Of a stretch of DNA of 64,000 bases, positions 43,795 through 51,855 are shown piece by piece. The notes beneath the pieces were generated by a model. The model ran no database searches. It had not been told where the DNA came from and was given only the letters and a program-made list of their open reading frames with translations. Each line of letters starts with the position of its first letter. The stretch's first letter is position 1. Origin of the DNA: Bacillota bacterium (GTDB taxonomy: Bacteria > Bacillota > UBA4882 > UBA8346); assembly GCA_023415835.1 (NCBI GenBank), contig JAEZJK010000049.1, forward strand, positions 7,377-71,376, read 5' to 3'. The position numbers and the translations under genes are program-made.

Positions 43795-45315
43795 TTATTC
43801 CGATTTTGCGACTGCCGCCAGGGCATTGCCCGACTTAACTTCTTCAAATATTTCGTTAAGATAAGAACTTTCATACTTTTTGGTTATCAAACTGACGGCC
43901 GGCACCACTGCCAAGGGGATAACCATAGCAGCAGTACTGATTAACGGGGCAACTTTCTCATCCGTAAACAGTAATGAACCGCCGATTGAAAGGAACACTC
44001 CGGAAATCATCCCCGCCCATGCCCCTGCTTTGGTAGTCCCTTTCCAAAACAGGCCATAAATATAAGGAGCCAAAAAAGCGCCGGCAATAGTCCCCCATGA
44101 CAAAGCCATCAGTTTGATGATGAAATCAAACTTATAAATGGCGATCACGATAGCGCAGATGATGAAGACACCGCAAAACAGCCTAAGAATCGCCAAGGTA
44201 TGCTTCTTATCCATTTTAGGGAAAAGCACCCCTTCAATCAGGTCGATGGTAATCGCGGAGCTGGAAACGAGAATTAACGATGACAGGGTCGACATCGAAG
44301 CCGAAAGCACCAATAATAAAATAATGATCATCAATAACTCCGGCATTGTCTGGTTTAGCAGCTGCGGGATGAGCGCGTTGAATATTGGGGCGCTTGCCGC
44401 GTCAAGTGGTACTTTATCGAAGAAGAGGCGTACGGTGGAACCAACTACATAAGCGGCGCCGGCGACTACCACCGCAAAAACCGTAGCTACAATGGTGGCG
44501 GTCTTAATTACTTTTTCATTCTTGATAGCGTAAAATTTCTGTACCATTTGCGGCATACCCAAGGCGCCGAGGCTAGTCAAACTGACCAATCCCAGTAACC
44601 CCAGCCAATCATTAGGGATCAGCCGCACCAAACCGGGATCGATTTTAGTTAATCCCGATAGCAACCCGCTAACTCCCCCAACCTGAGGTTGGCTAAAAAC
44701 ACAACCGACCATCAACACCGCTCCAACCAACATGATCAGTCCCTGGATAAAATCGGTTAAAGCTACCGCAAAATAACCGCCAAGGATCAAATAGACTCCG
44801 GTGATTACGATCATTACGACCAGGGAAAGTTGATAATCAATCATTAACACGTTTTCAAATAAAAAACCCAAACCGGTAAATACCGAACCGCAATAGGGGA
44901 TTAAAAAGATAAAAATGATAATCGCGGAGACAATCTTAAACCATTTGGAATGATAGCGGGCCTCTAAAAATTCCGGCATCGTCATGGCATTCAATTTGAC
45001 TGTTAGTTCCCTGGTACGGCGAGCCAGCAGCATCCAGGCCAGCAGGCTACCGATTAAAGCATTGCCGATCGCGATCCAAACAACTGAGACACCGAACTTC
45101 CAACCTAATTTACCGGCATAACCGATAAAAATGACCGCCGAAAAATAGGTAGTACCATAAGCAAACGCCGAGATCCAAGGCCCAACATTCCTTCCTCCCA
45201 AGAAGAAATCGTTGGTAGTCTTAGTCCGGCGCATCGCATAGATACCTACTCCGACCAATAGGCAGACGAAAATAAAGATCGCCAGCCAGCGAAATAAAGT
45301 TACATCCATATTCAT
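43795..45315 (-). CDS. Sodium:solute symporter (SSS family)
   Basis: The 506-residue protein has about 13 membrane segments and SSS signatures: TNDFFLGGRNVGPWISAFAYG near residue 35-55, TMPEFLEARYHSKWFK, and LLVLSASMSTLSSLILVSSS (about 330-350), the sodium-site helix. Members take up proline, pantothenate, sugars or carboxylates; the substrate is not evident. The N-terminus has two close ATG codons; the first follows GGAAGG. Single-gene unit with its own terminator. Confidence 0.92.
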   Translation of the reverse strand: MNMDVTLFRWLAIFIFVCLLVGVGIYAMRRTKTTNDFFLGGRNVGPWISAFAYGTTYFSAVIFIGYAGKLGWKFGVSVVWIAIGNALIGSLLAWMLLARRTRELTVKLNAMTMPEFLEARYHSKWFKIVSAIIIFIFLIPYCGSVFTGLGFLFENVLMIDYQLSLVVMIVITGVYLILGGYFAVALTDFIQGLIMLVGAVLMVGCVFSQPQVGGVSGLLSGLTKIDPGLVRLIPNDWLGLLGLVSLTSLGALGMPQMVQKFYAIKNEKVIKTATIVATVFAVVVAGAAYVVGSTVRLFFDKVPLDAASAPIFNALIPQLLNQTMPELLMIIILLLVLSASMSTLSSLILVSSSAITIDLIEGVLFPKMDKKHTLAILRLFCGVFIICAIVIAIYKFDFIIKLMALSWGTIAGAFLAPYIYGLFWKGTTKAGAWAGMISGVFLSIGGSLLFTDEKVAPLISTAAMVIPLAVVPAVSLITKKYESSYLNEIFEEVKSGNALAAVAKSE

Positions 45316-45543
45316 CCATCCTTCCGTTTTTTACCGTTCTACAACAACGTAGCAAATGCTGCCGTCGCTTGTCGATCCACGTCAACTTTTTTTGTCATTT
45401 GTTGCCAAATTGAGGTTAACGTAGACGACTACCTACCAGGCTACAGATAGCATAAAACAATTTTAATTTTATTCGACATATCTTGTTAGAATCCTGCCAG
45501 GTGCATGCAAAAGATCGTATAGATATCCAAAGTAATGGCCGGT

Positions 45544-47241
45544 TTAAAGTCGCTGATCCGCCACGCCGTCTAACCACTCCGCAACCGGTCCAACTACTTT
45601 CCGGACACACCCCGTTTCAAAAGGGTTTTTTAGGCCGGCCAGTTTTACCAGATCCAGGAATGATTGGCTCCCACCGGCTTTACAAAGCCGTAAATAATCT
45701 TCCCATGCGGCTGTCGGGTTTTCCTGGGAACGAGCCCAAAATTGGAAGGCGCAAACTTGGGCTAGAGTATAATCAATATAATAAAACGGGTTATTAAAAA
45801 TATGGCCTTGCCGGAACCAATAACCGCCCCGGTTTAGTAGAAAATTATCCTCGTAATCGCGGTAGGGTAAATACTTCCGCTCAATTTCCCTCCAGGCGCG
45901 CTTACGTTCCGCCGGATCCGCCTCAGGGTTTTCATAAACCCAATGTTGAAACTCATCGACTGTCACCCCATAAGGGATGAACAGCAAGGCGCCGTTTAGA
46001 TGGGCAAATTTATATTTGGTTTCGTCCTCTGCAAAGAAAAGCCCCATCCAAGGCCAAGCCAAAAACTCCATGCTCATGGAATGAATTTCACAAGCCTCCA
46101 GCGTTGGCCAGATATATTCCGGTAGTCCGTAATTGCGGCTTAAATACATCTGAAAGGCATGGCCAGCCTCATGGGTGAGTACGTCCACATCATCCGAAGT
46201 CCCGTTGAAGTTGGCAAAGATGAAAGGCGATCGGTAGTTAGAGATATAGGTACAGTAACCGCCGCCGGCCTTTCCCTTACGGGTGGCTAAATCCAATAAC
46301 CCATGTTCCATCATGAAAATAAAAAACTGGCCGGTCTGGGGTGAAAGCTCATGGTACATCCGACTGCCGGCCGCAAGGAGCTGATCGGGGCCGCCCTTGG
46401 GAACGGCATTGCCGGAAAGAAACTCCAAAGGTTCATCGAAATATTTCAATTTCGCCAAATTTAAACGCTCAGCCTGTCTCTGCCGGAGTTTAATCGCCAG
46501 CGGCACAACGGCTTCAAGCACCTGTTGGCGATAACCCGCGACCATTGTGGCGTCATAATCCGACCGTCCCATGCGGGCATAACCGAGTTCGACAAAGTTT
46601 TGATATCCTAATTTACGGGCAATATTGTCCCGTAACTTCACCAAACCATCATAAATCTGATCAAACTCCATTTCATAATCGAGGAAAAAGCCGCTGTAAG
46701 CCTCTTGGGCCTTCTTCCGGATATCCCGATCCGGCGATTGAAGGAAGGGAACCATTTGGGAAAGATTTCTGGTTTCTCCTTCGAACATAATCTGGGCCGA
46801 AGCCCTTAATTTTGTATATTGGCTGGACAGTTTGTTTTCTTGTTGGAGATCCTCTACAATCTCAGGGGCAAAAGTTTTCAATTTCAAATCAGCTATCCGG
46901 AAAACCTGCCGGCCCCATTTTTCTTCTAAAGCGGGACGGTACGGTGAACCGACCAAAGCCCGGTAATATTCGGTGATTAACCCTTCATAGATGGGATTTG
47001 CCTCATCGAAAAAGTTGTTCTCTTGGTCGTAATATTCATCAGCCGTGTCGAGGGAGTGCCGGATATGTACTAGGGTCCCCATGGTTTCAAACTCATTCCG
47101 GAGGCGATTGATTTCGGAAATAACCCGGTCTTGCGCCGCAAATGATTCGGCATGCTCAAACTGTTTCATGAGCCTGTGAAATTCAGCCTTAAAATGCTCC
47201 AGATCCGGCCGTTGATAGTGATATTCTTTAAAAGTATGCAT
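45544..47241 (-). CDS. Oligoendopeptidase, M3 family (PepF-like)
   Basis: The 565-residue zinc peptidase carries the thimet motif VLTHEAGHAFQMYLS (about 353-367) with the third ligand Glu in LEACEIHSMSMEFL. Only a helical body surrounds the site and no signal peptide is seen, so it is cytoplasmic. It degrades short peptides. Start ATG behind AGGAGG. A GGGTAAA-type repeat lies just upstream. Confidence 0.92.
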   Translation of the reverse strand: MHTFKEYHYQRPDLEHFKAEFHRLMKQFEHAESFAAQDRVISEINRLRNEFETMGTLVHIRHSLDTADEYYDQENNFFDEANPIYEGLITEYYRALVGSPYRPALEEKWGRQVFRIADLKLKTFAPEIVEDLQQENKLSSQYTKLRASAQIMFEGETRNLSQMVPFLQSPDRDIRKKAQEAYSGFFLDYEMEFDQIYDGLVKLRDNIARKLGYQNFVELGYARMGRSDYDATMVAGYRQQVLEAVVPLAIKLRQRQAERLNLAKLKYFDEPLEFLSGNAVPKGGPDQLLAAGSRMYHELSPQTGQFFIFMMEHGLLDLATRKGKAGGGYCTYISNYRSPFIFANFNGTSDDVDVLTHEAGHAFQMYLSRNYGLPEYIWPTLEACEIHSMSMEFLAWPWMGLFFAEDETKYKFAHLNGALLFIPYGVTVDEFQHWVYENPEADPAERKRAWREIERKYLPYRDYEDNFLLNRGGYWFRQGHIFNNPFYYIDYTLAQVCAFQFWARSQENPTAAWEDYLRLCKAGGSQSFLDLVKLAGLKNPFETGCVRKVVGPVAEWLDGVADQRL

Positions 47242-47254
47242 GGAAAACGCCCTC

Positions 47255-47340
47255 CTATTATTAAAGTGTAAAGGGTAAAGGGTAAAGGGTAAATTAATTT
47301 ATAGTTATTCTTCTCTTAACTTTGAGTTCTTTAATAATAG
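47255..47340. repeat. Stuttering GGGTAAA dyad, copy 2
   Basis: Perfect outer arms CTATTATTAAAG (47255-47266) and CTTTAATAATAG (47329-47340) enclose three direct copies of GGGTAAA (47274-47294 region) and their degenerate complement. It lies between the peptidase and hydrogenase protease genes. Confidence 0.7.
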
Positions 47341-47370
47341 TAGTTAAAAGCCCTTACTAATAAGCTACAT

Positions 47371-47868
47371 TCATTTGAAAGCCTTGTCAATTGGTATTGC
47401 AACCCCCTTTATCAATCCGCAGAATTCCCTAATAACATTTACAACTTTTAAGGTAATATCGGGCAAAGAGTTACCAAGCCCTAAAGATAGGCCTTCTTTA
47501 TACGAAAGCGACCCAGCTTCAATTCCTATTAAGAGGATTTCCCCCTTAAACCCGCTCCGAAACGCATCTTGCAGTTGCCATAACAAGTCCAGATCGTGAA
47601 GGGAATAACGCTGCGGAAACAAAAAATTGTTGTTCTCGTAACGAGATACCGTAACTTTCCCCGGTTCCAAATCTGGAGGCAACGCATCGATGATGACGAT
47701 CCTAGAATAGCTTCTCATTAACACCGGAATCTCAAACAACCTCCCTGCCACGGTGATAAGATCAACGTTATCATTGAAAAATATGGCTTTCAACTTTGCG
47801 ACGATTGCTAAACCAATCCCGTCATCTTCCCTTAATTCATTGCCGATTCCAAAGATACCGGACTTCAT
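47371..47868 (-). CDS. [NiFe] hydrogenase maturation protease (HyaD/HybD type)
   Basis: The 165-residue endopeptidase trims the C-terminal tail of the large subunit after nickel insertion. Seen: IFGIGNELREDDGIGLAIV at the start (Glu/Asp nickel-sensing site), VIIDALPPDLEPGKV and the late HDLDLLWQLQ-type His region. It is divergent from the hydrogenase structural genes with 88 nt between starts, so they may share a control region. GGAGG lies 8 nt before the ATG. Its likely substrate is the large subunit at 48885, which has a 16-residue extension beyond the last metal-ligand motif. Confidence 0.9.
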   Translation of the reverse strand: MKSGIFGIGNELREDDGIGLAIVAKLKAIFFNDNVDLITVAGRLFEIPVLMRSYSRIVIIDALPPDLEPGKVTVSRYENNNFLFPQRYSLHDLDLLWQLQDAFRSGFKGEILLIGIEAGSLSYKEGLSLGLGNSLPDITLKVVNVIREFCGLIKGVAIPIDKAFK

Positions 47869-47956
47869 TGGTGGATCCTCCGCATTTTATCCGCTCATAT
47901 TCAAGAGCAATTCCCAGTATAATTTAATGTCATTTTATAATTCAACGGGAGGCTTC

Positions 47957-48907
47957 ATGCATACATTTGATCAATTTAAATCCTTTTGTCAAGCAAATCG
48001 AAATCGCTCCGATTTTTCAAGGCGGCTAATTGATAGTTTCAGTAAAGATCTTGCCCCCGGGCCTAAACCGCCTTTAATCTGGTTTGAAGCTAACGCTTGT
48101 TCCGGCGATTCCATCTCCACCATGAATGCTGTCGATCCTGAATTGGGACAGATTTTATGTTCCATGGTGGAAGTCCGGTTCTGGAACGCCTTGATGCCGA
48201 ACCAAGGGGAAAAAGCCCAGGAAGGTTTTTTTAGCACCGCTGAAGCCGGGGATTTCATTCTCATCGTTGAAGGGGCCATCGCCACTGCCGGGAACGGGCG
48301 GTTCACCATCCCCTTTAAGGCTGGGACCTATCTGTTTACCAGCGAGGAACTCCTCCTTTATCTTGCCCCTAAGGCCAAATATATTATCGCGGTAGGTACC
48401 TGCGCGGCCTTCGGCGGACCATCCGCCGCCCGCCCTAACCTTTCCGGCAGTAAGGGCGTTTGGGAAATACTCCAAAACCGGCCGGTGATCAATGTCTCCG
48501 GTTGCCCGATTAACCCGGACTGGTTGACCGGCACCCTTTATCAGCTGCTACTCTTCGGCCTGCCGGAAGTGGATCGCTACCAGCGGCCTACCTTATTTTA
48601 CGGCCAAACCATCCATAGTATTTGTCAGCGCCGTTCTTATTTTGATCAGGGTTCCTTCGCTGTTGAATTGGGCGATCCTGAATGTATGTTTACTTTAGGG
48701 TGTATGGGACCGGTTACCGGCTCCGACTGTCCCTACCGGCTCTGGAACGACCATCTGAACTGGCCGGTTAAAGCCAGTACCCCATGCATTGGTTGCACCA
48801 AATCAGGATTTCCCGATAAGTCCACCCCCTTCTATACGCCACTTCCTGACAAGTTAGAAAAACCCGCAGCAAGGAGGGGCTCGGATGGCTCAGAAAATCT
48901 CAGTTAG
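47957..48907 (+). CDS. [NiFe] hydrogenase small subunit without Tat signal and with Cys-to-Asp proximal ligand
   Basis: The 316-residue electron-transfer subunit binds three Fe-S clusters. Proximal ligands are Cys48, Cys149 (GTCAAFGG) and Cys183 (SGCPINPDW). The fourth position, normally the second Cys of CxxC, is Asp51 in the motif ACSGDSIS. Distal ligands are His220, Cys223, Cys243 and Cys249; medial ones Cys258, Cys277 and Cys280. There is no twin-arginine signal and no C-terminal membrane helix, so the enzyme should be cytoplasmic. An Asp-ligated proximal cluster and missing Tat signal recall the oxygen-tolerant actinobacterial-type (group 1h) enzymes. The ATG at 47957 is preceded by GGGAGG; the frame is open further up but overlaps the protease gene. 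It overlaps the large-subunit gene by 23 nt. Confidence 0.9.
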   Translation: MHTFDQFKSFCQANRNRSDFSRRLIDSFSKDLAPGPKPPLIWFEANACSGDSISTMNAVDPELGQILCSMVEVRFWNALMPNQGEKAQEGFFSTAEAGDFILIVEGAIATAGNGRFTIPFKAGTYLFTSEELLLYLAPKAKYIIAVGTCAAFGGPSAARPNLSGSKGVWEILQNRPVINVSGCPINPDWLTGTLYQLLLFGLPEVDRYQRPTLFYGQTIHSICQRRSYFDQGSFAVELGDPECMFTLGCMGPVTGSDCPYRLWNDHLNWPVKASTPCIGCTKSGFPDKSTPFYTPLPDKLEKPAARRGSDGSENLS

Positions 48908-50285
48908 TCCGGTAACTCGGATCAGTGGCCTTCTAAGTATCGACATATATACCGGCCAAACCGGAAGGGTTATCGAAGCCAATGTGATTGGGGAGCAATT
49001 TCGCGGTTTTGAAACGATGATGAAAGGCCGGAGAATTACGGACGCGGTCTATTTCACGGAGCGGATCTGCGGTATCTGTTCCATGGCCCACGGTTTTACC
49101 GCTGCCCGGTTGGTTGAAAAGATTTATGGCATAGAACCTACTCCGGAGCTAATCCTGTTACAACAGGCCATGCTGGGGGCGGAATTTTTACAGAATCATA
49201 TCCGTCATTTCTACCTGCTTGCCTTACCGGATTATCTGGGTATTGGCCCTTTACCCAACCCCGGCATTAGTTTTCCCCAGGCGGAGTCCCGTTTTAACCG
49301 GGAAGAACAGCAACGCTTAATCGAACATTACTTTTTAGCCATGGAATATAGCCGGAAGTGCCACGGTATGCTGGCGGTCTTTGGGGGTAAAATCCCCCAT
49401 CAACACGGCCTGACTCCGGAAGGAATCGCTGTTTTCCCTGATGCCGACCGTAGGAAACAATTTCTGTCCCTGCTCCAACCTGTCCAAAGTTTTTTAACTG
49501 ACATTCAACTTCAGGATGTTTACCTGTTAGCCAAGGCCTATCCGGAGTATTTTCAGATTGGCTCCGGGCCTTACTGTTTTATCTCTTTTGGACTTTTCGA
49601 CCCCCGGTTCGGCGGCCATTTCCCGGCTGGAATCATCAACAATGGAGAACTGCTTGCGGTTAATCCCGAGGAAATCCAGGAAAGTATTACATATGCCCGG
49701 TATGAAAAGACTGATTCCGATATCCGCCCCGCTCCCGAAAAACCCTCCGCTTATACTTGGGTCAAAGCCCCTCGCTATCGAGGTTCTCCTCTTGAGGGCG
49801 GACCGTTGGCCCGCAAAATTATCCGAGCCGGCGCTATTACCCCGGGGACAATGGCCAACGGAGTTATGGCCAGGCTAGTGGCGCGGGCGGAAGAAGCCGC
49901 TTCAATCGCCGCCTGGATGGGAGATTGGATGAAACAACTCCCGATTAATGGTCAATACATTATCCCCCTTAAAACCCCTTTCCGAAATCAGGCCATCCAG
50001 TCAAATGATGCCCCACGGGGACCGTTGCTCCACAGTATGAACTCCACCAATGAGGAGGTATCTTCTTATCAAATCATTACCCCTAGCACCTGGAATTTTT
50101 CACCCAAGGATGAGACCGGCAAACGCGGCCCGGCGGAAGCGGCGTTAATTGGAGCAATGGCCGAGCCCGCTAACCCGGTGGAACCAGGGCGGATTATCCG
50201 TTCTTTTGACCCATGCCTTTCTTGCGCCACCCATTTCATCGACTGGGAAGATAAAAATAAACTGGGTCTAAATATTATAATCTAA
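48885..50285 (+). CDS. [NiFe] hydrogenase large (catalytic) subunit
   Basis: The 466-residue subunit holds the Ni-Fe(CN)2CO site. The two ligand motifs are RICGIC (Cys62, Cys65) and DPCLSCATH (Cys444, Cys447, His450). Sixteen residues (FIDWEDKNKLGLNIII) follow His450 and would be removed by the maturation protease. It reacts with H2 at or from the active site; direction of catalysis cannot be told from sequence. GGAGG precedes the ATG within the end of the small-subunit gene, implying translational coupling. The b5-like gene follows after 14 nt. Confidence 0.95.
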   Translation: MAQKISVSPVTRISGLLSIDIYTGQTGRVIEANVIGEQFRGFETMMKGRRITDAVYFTERICGICSMAHGFTAARLVEKIYGIEPTPELILLQQAMLGAEFLQNHIRHFYLLALPDYLGIGPLPNPGISFPQAESRFNREEQQRLIEHYFLAMEYSRKCHGMLAVFGGKIPHQHGLTPEGIAVFPDADRRKQFLSLLQPVQSFLTDIQLQDVYLLAKAYPEYFQIGSGPYCFISFGLFDPRFGGHFPAGIINNGELLAVNPEEIQESITYARYEKTDSDIRPAPEKPSAYTWVKAPRYRGSPLEGGPLARKIIRAGAITPGTMANGVMARLVARAEEAASIAAWMGDWMKQLPINGQYIIPLKTPFRNQAIQSNDAPRGPLLHSMNSTNEEVSSYQIITPSTWNFSPKDETGKRGPAEAALIGAMAEPANPVEPGRIIRSFDPCLSCATHFIDWEDKNKLGLNIII

Positions 50286-50299
50286 AGGAGTAACGAATC

Positions 50300-50548
50300 A
50301 TGGCCAATGAGAATGTCTGTCATCCCGACCGCCGTTTTACCCGGACGGAGCTAACCCAATATAACGGTCAAAACGGTAAACCTGCCTATGTGGCCGTTAA
50401 TAATACGGTTTATGATGTCACTACCGTCTTTGTCCAAGGCAAGCATTTTACCCATATCGCCGGGCAAGACTTAACCGGCGCCTTTTTACGGCAACATGCG
50501 CCGGTATCCTTGTCCGGGTATCCAGTGGTGGGAGTCTTGGTTGACTGA
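50300..50548 (+). CDS. Cytochrome b5-like heme-binding protein, partner of the hydrogenase
   Basis: The 82-residue soluble protein has the b5-like fold: FTRTELTQYNGQNGKPAYVA, NNTVYDVTTVF and GKHFTHIAGQDLTGAFLRQH, with His49, His52 and His66 as candidate heme ligands. No signal peptide. AAAGGAG lies ahead of the ATG and it directly follows the hydrogenase large subunit, so it is probably the electron acceptor or donor of the enzyme. Similar short proteins occur alone in other anaerobes, where function is unproven. Confidence 0.82.
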   Translation: MANENVCHPDRRFTRTELTQYNGQNGKPAYVAVNNTVYDVTTVFVQGKHFTHIAGQDLTGAFLRQHAPVSLSGYPVVGVLVD

Positions 50549-50549
50549 T

Positions 50550-50990
50550 TCAAGAGCTCTGTTGTTCGTCATCCACCCCGCACATTAAGGTGGTTAACCT
50601 CAATCCATGCCTACCTTCTATCAAACTTGTAATATAGAAAAGGTTTCGCAGCATCATATCCGGAGCTTTCGCCGCTTCTTCCCCATACTTTACCAAGTCC
50701 CCGCTTTCCGCCATAATACGGGCTTTAATCGCCTCACAATACGGCGGTATTTCCGGCGGGGTGACTGGGGCAAGCATCGGCTGCATTCCGGTTATTTGGC
50801 AATATACTCCTCGGAAATTGGCGGCATGCTGGGCCTCGTCCCTTGAAAACTCCATAAATAACTCCCGGGCGCGTTCATTAGGGGCTTGATTGGCTAATTC
50901 TCGGTAATATAAAGCATCACTGGTTTCATCATGGATAAATTCAAGCAACCGGGATGAGAGATTAGAATAATACATTGTTCCATCGGTCAT
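50550..50990 (-). CDS. Ferritin-like diiron-domain protein
   Basis: The 146-residue helical protein shows ferritin-like iron-binding helices: FIHDETSDALYYRELANQ, FSRDEAQHAANFRGVY and a C-terminal LIEGRHGLRLTTL. It lacks a rubredoxin domain, so it is not a full rubrerythrin. A role in peroxide or oxygen defence or iron storage is likely. It converges on the b5-like gene with one nt between stop codons. Start ATG behind GGAGGTG. Confidence 0.82.
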   Translation of the reverse strand: MTDGTMYYSNLSSRLLEFIHDETSDALYYRELANQAPNERARELFMEFSRDEAQHAANFRGVYCQITGMQPMLAPVTPPEIPPYCEAIKARIMAESGDLVKYGEEAAKAPDMMLRNLFYITSLIEGRHGLRLTTLMCGVDDEQQSS

Positions 50991-51156
50991 TAATTACACC
51001 TCCGGAACTATGGTATGCATTTGGCATTCCCAACGTTACCCTTAGCCATGCCAAGGATCGGAATTTCGCGCTTTTAGTTTTACGATACGGCATAAATTAA
51101 CCATGAGGACCTTTCTCGTTTCCCAGGAATTGATCTATTGGGAGGACTAATCAAAA

Positions 51157-51579
51157 ATGGATGCAGCCTTATTTGCCTTGGCAGGGGCAATTTGTTGGGG
51201 AATCGCTCCGCTCTTCGGCAAAGTGGGGTTAAGGGGCATTAATCCCATTGACGGTTTAGTTGCCCGGACAATCATCACTGTGCTTCTGGTAATAGGGCTA
51301 TTCATTAGGCGGGGTGGGTTCGCGCAACTAAGTGTCATCCCCGGACGGCGTTGGCTTTACTTAGCAGTTGAGGCTTTCTTAGCCACCTTTGCCGGAGATC
51401 TGGCCTATTACTTTGCTTTAAAAAAAGGGGCTATTGGGCAAACCGCCCTGATTATGGCTTCAGCCCCGTTGATCAGCGTTTGGGCCGGTTGGTTTTTTCT
51501 AAATGAGATCTTTTCTCCGGTAAAACTGGTGGGTGCTGCCTTGATTATCATCGGGGTCGTTTTAATTGGTTTTCATTAA
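51157..51579 (+). CDS. Half-size EamA-family transporter
   Basis: The 140-residue protein has five hydrophobic segments, one EamA repeat (ALAGAICWGIAPLFGKVGL, then APLISVWAGWFFLNEIFSP and GAALIIIGVVLI) instead of the two in DMT transporters. Such half-size proteins act as dimers in other bacteria. Substrate unknown. Stop TAA is followed directly by the palindromic element copy 2. Confidence 0.85.
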   Translation: MDAALFALAGAICWGIAPLFGKVGLRGINPIDGLVARTIITVLLVIGLFIRRGGFAQLSVIPGRRWLYLAVEAFLATFAGDLAYYFALKKGAIGQTALIMASAPLISVWAGWFFLNEIFSPVKLVGAALIIIGVVLIGFH

Positions 51580-51682
51580 TTCTACTTTGATAATTTCATT
51601 ATTCAAAGACCGTTTTGGAAATAATCGCGAACGGTTTAACGCGTTATTTTCAAAACGAAAGTTCAAATTTACCAAATTAGAA
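51580..51682. repeat. MITE-like palindromic element, copy 2
   Basis: Starts with TTCTACTTTGATAA right after the EamA stop codon and ends in ACCAAATTAGAA; inside is the same GTTTTGGAAATAA/TTATTTTCAAAAC dyad as in copies at 3140 and 55507. Confidence 0.85.
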
Positions 51683-51729
51683 CTAAACTTCACCTTTGCC
51701 TGCCTCAAAGAATATTATACTCCAATTAA

Positions 51730-51829
51730 GGGGGACTTAAAATATTACTTCCGCTTTTGCGTAGGCCCTTCGTGGCATCAACGCAGGGCGTAGCGGAACA
51801 TATAGCGGAAGTTATATTTAACTGTCCCC
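51730..51829. repeat. GGGGAC-ended 100-bp palindrome upstream of the decarboxylase gene
   Basis: Arms GGGGGACTTAAAATATTACT, TCCGCT and their complement (AGCGGAAGTTATATTTAACT, GTCCCC) pair over about 26 nt; an inner dyad (GCGTAGGCCCT/AGGGCGTAGC-like) continues the stem. Arms of this type (GGGGAC with AACTTCCGC) are, as I recall, dispersed in several Bacillota genomes. Confidence 0.7.
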
Positions 51830-51855
51830 AATCTGAGGCAACGAGGTTGATTTAA

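Noticed and set aside
47753..47956. N-terminal extension of the hydrogenase small subunit
   Set aside because: It lies antisense to the maturation protease and intergenic DNA, does not look like a Tat signal, and the ATG at 47957 has a good ribosome binding site.
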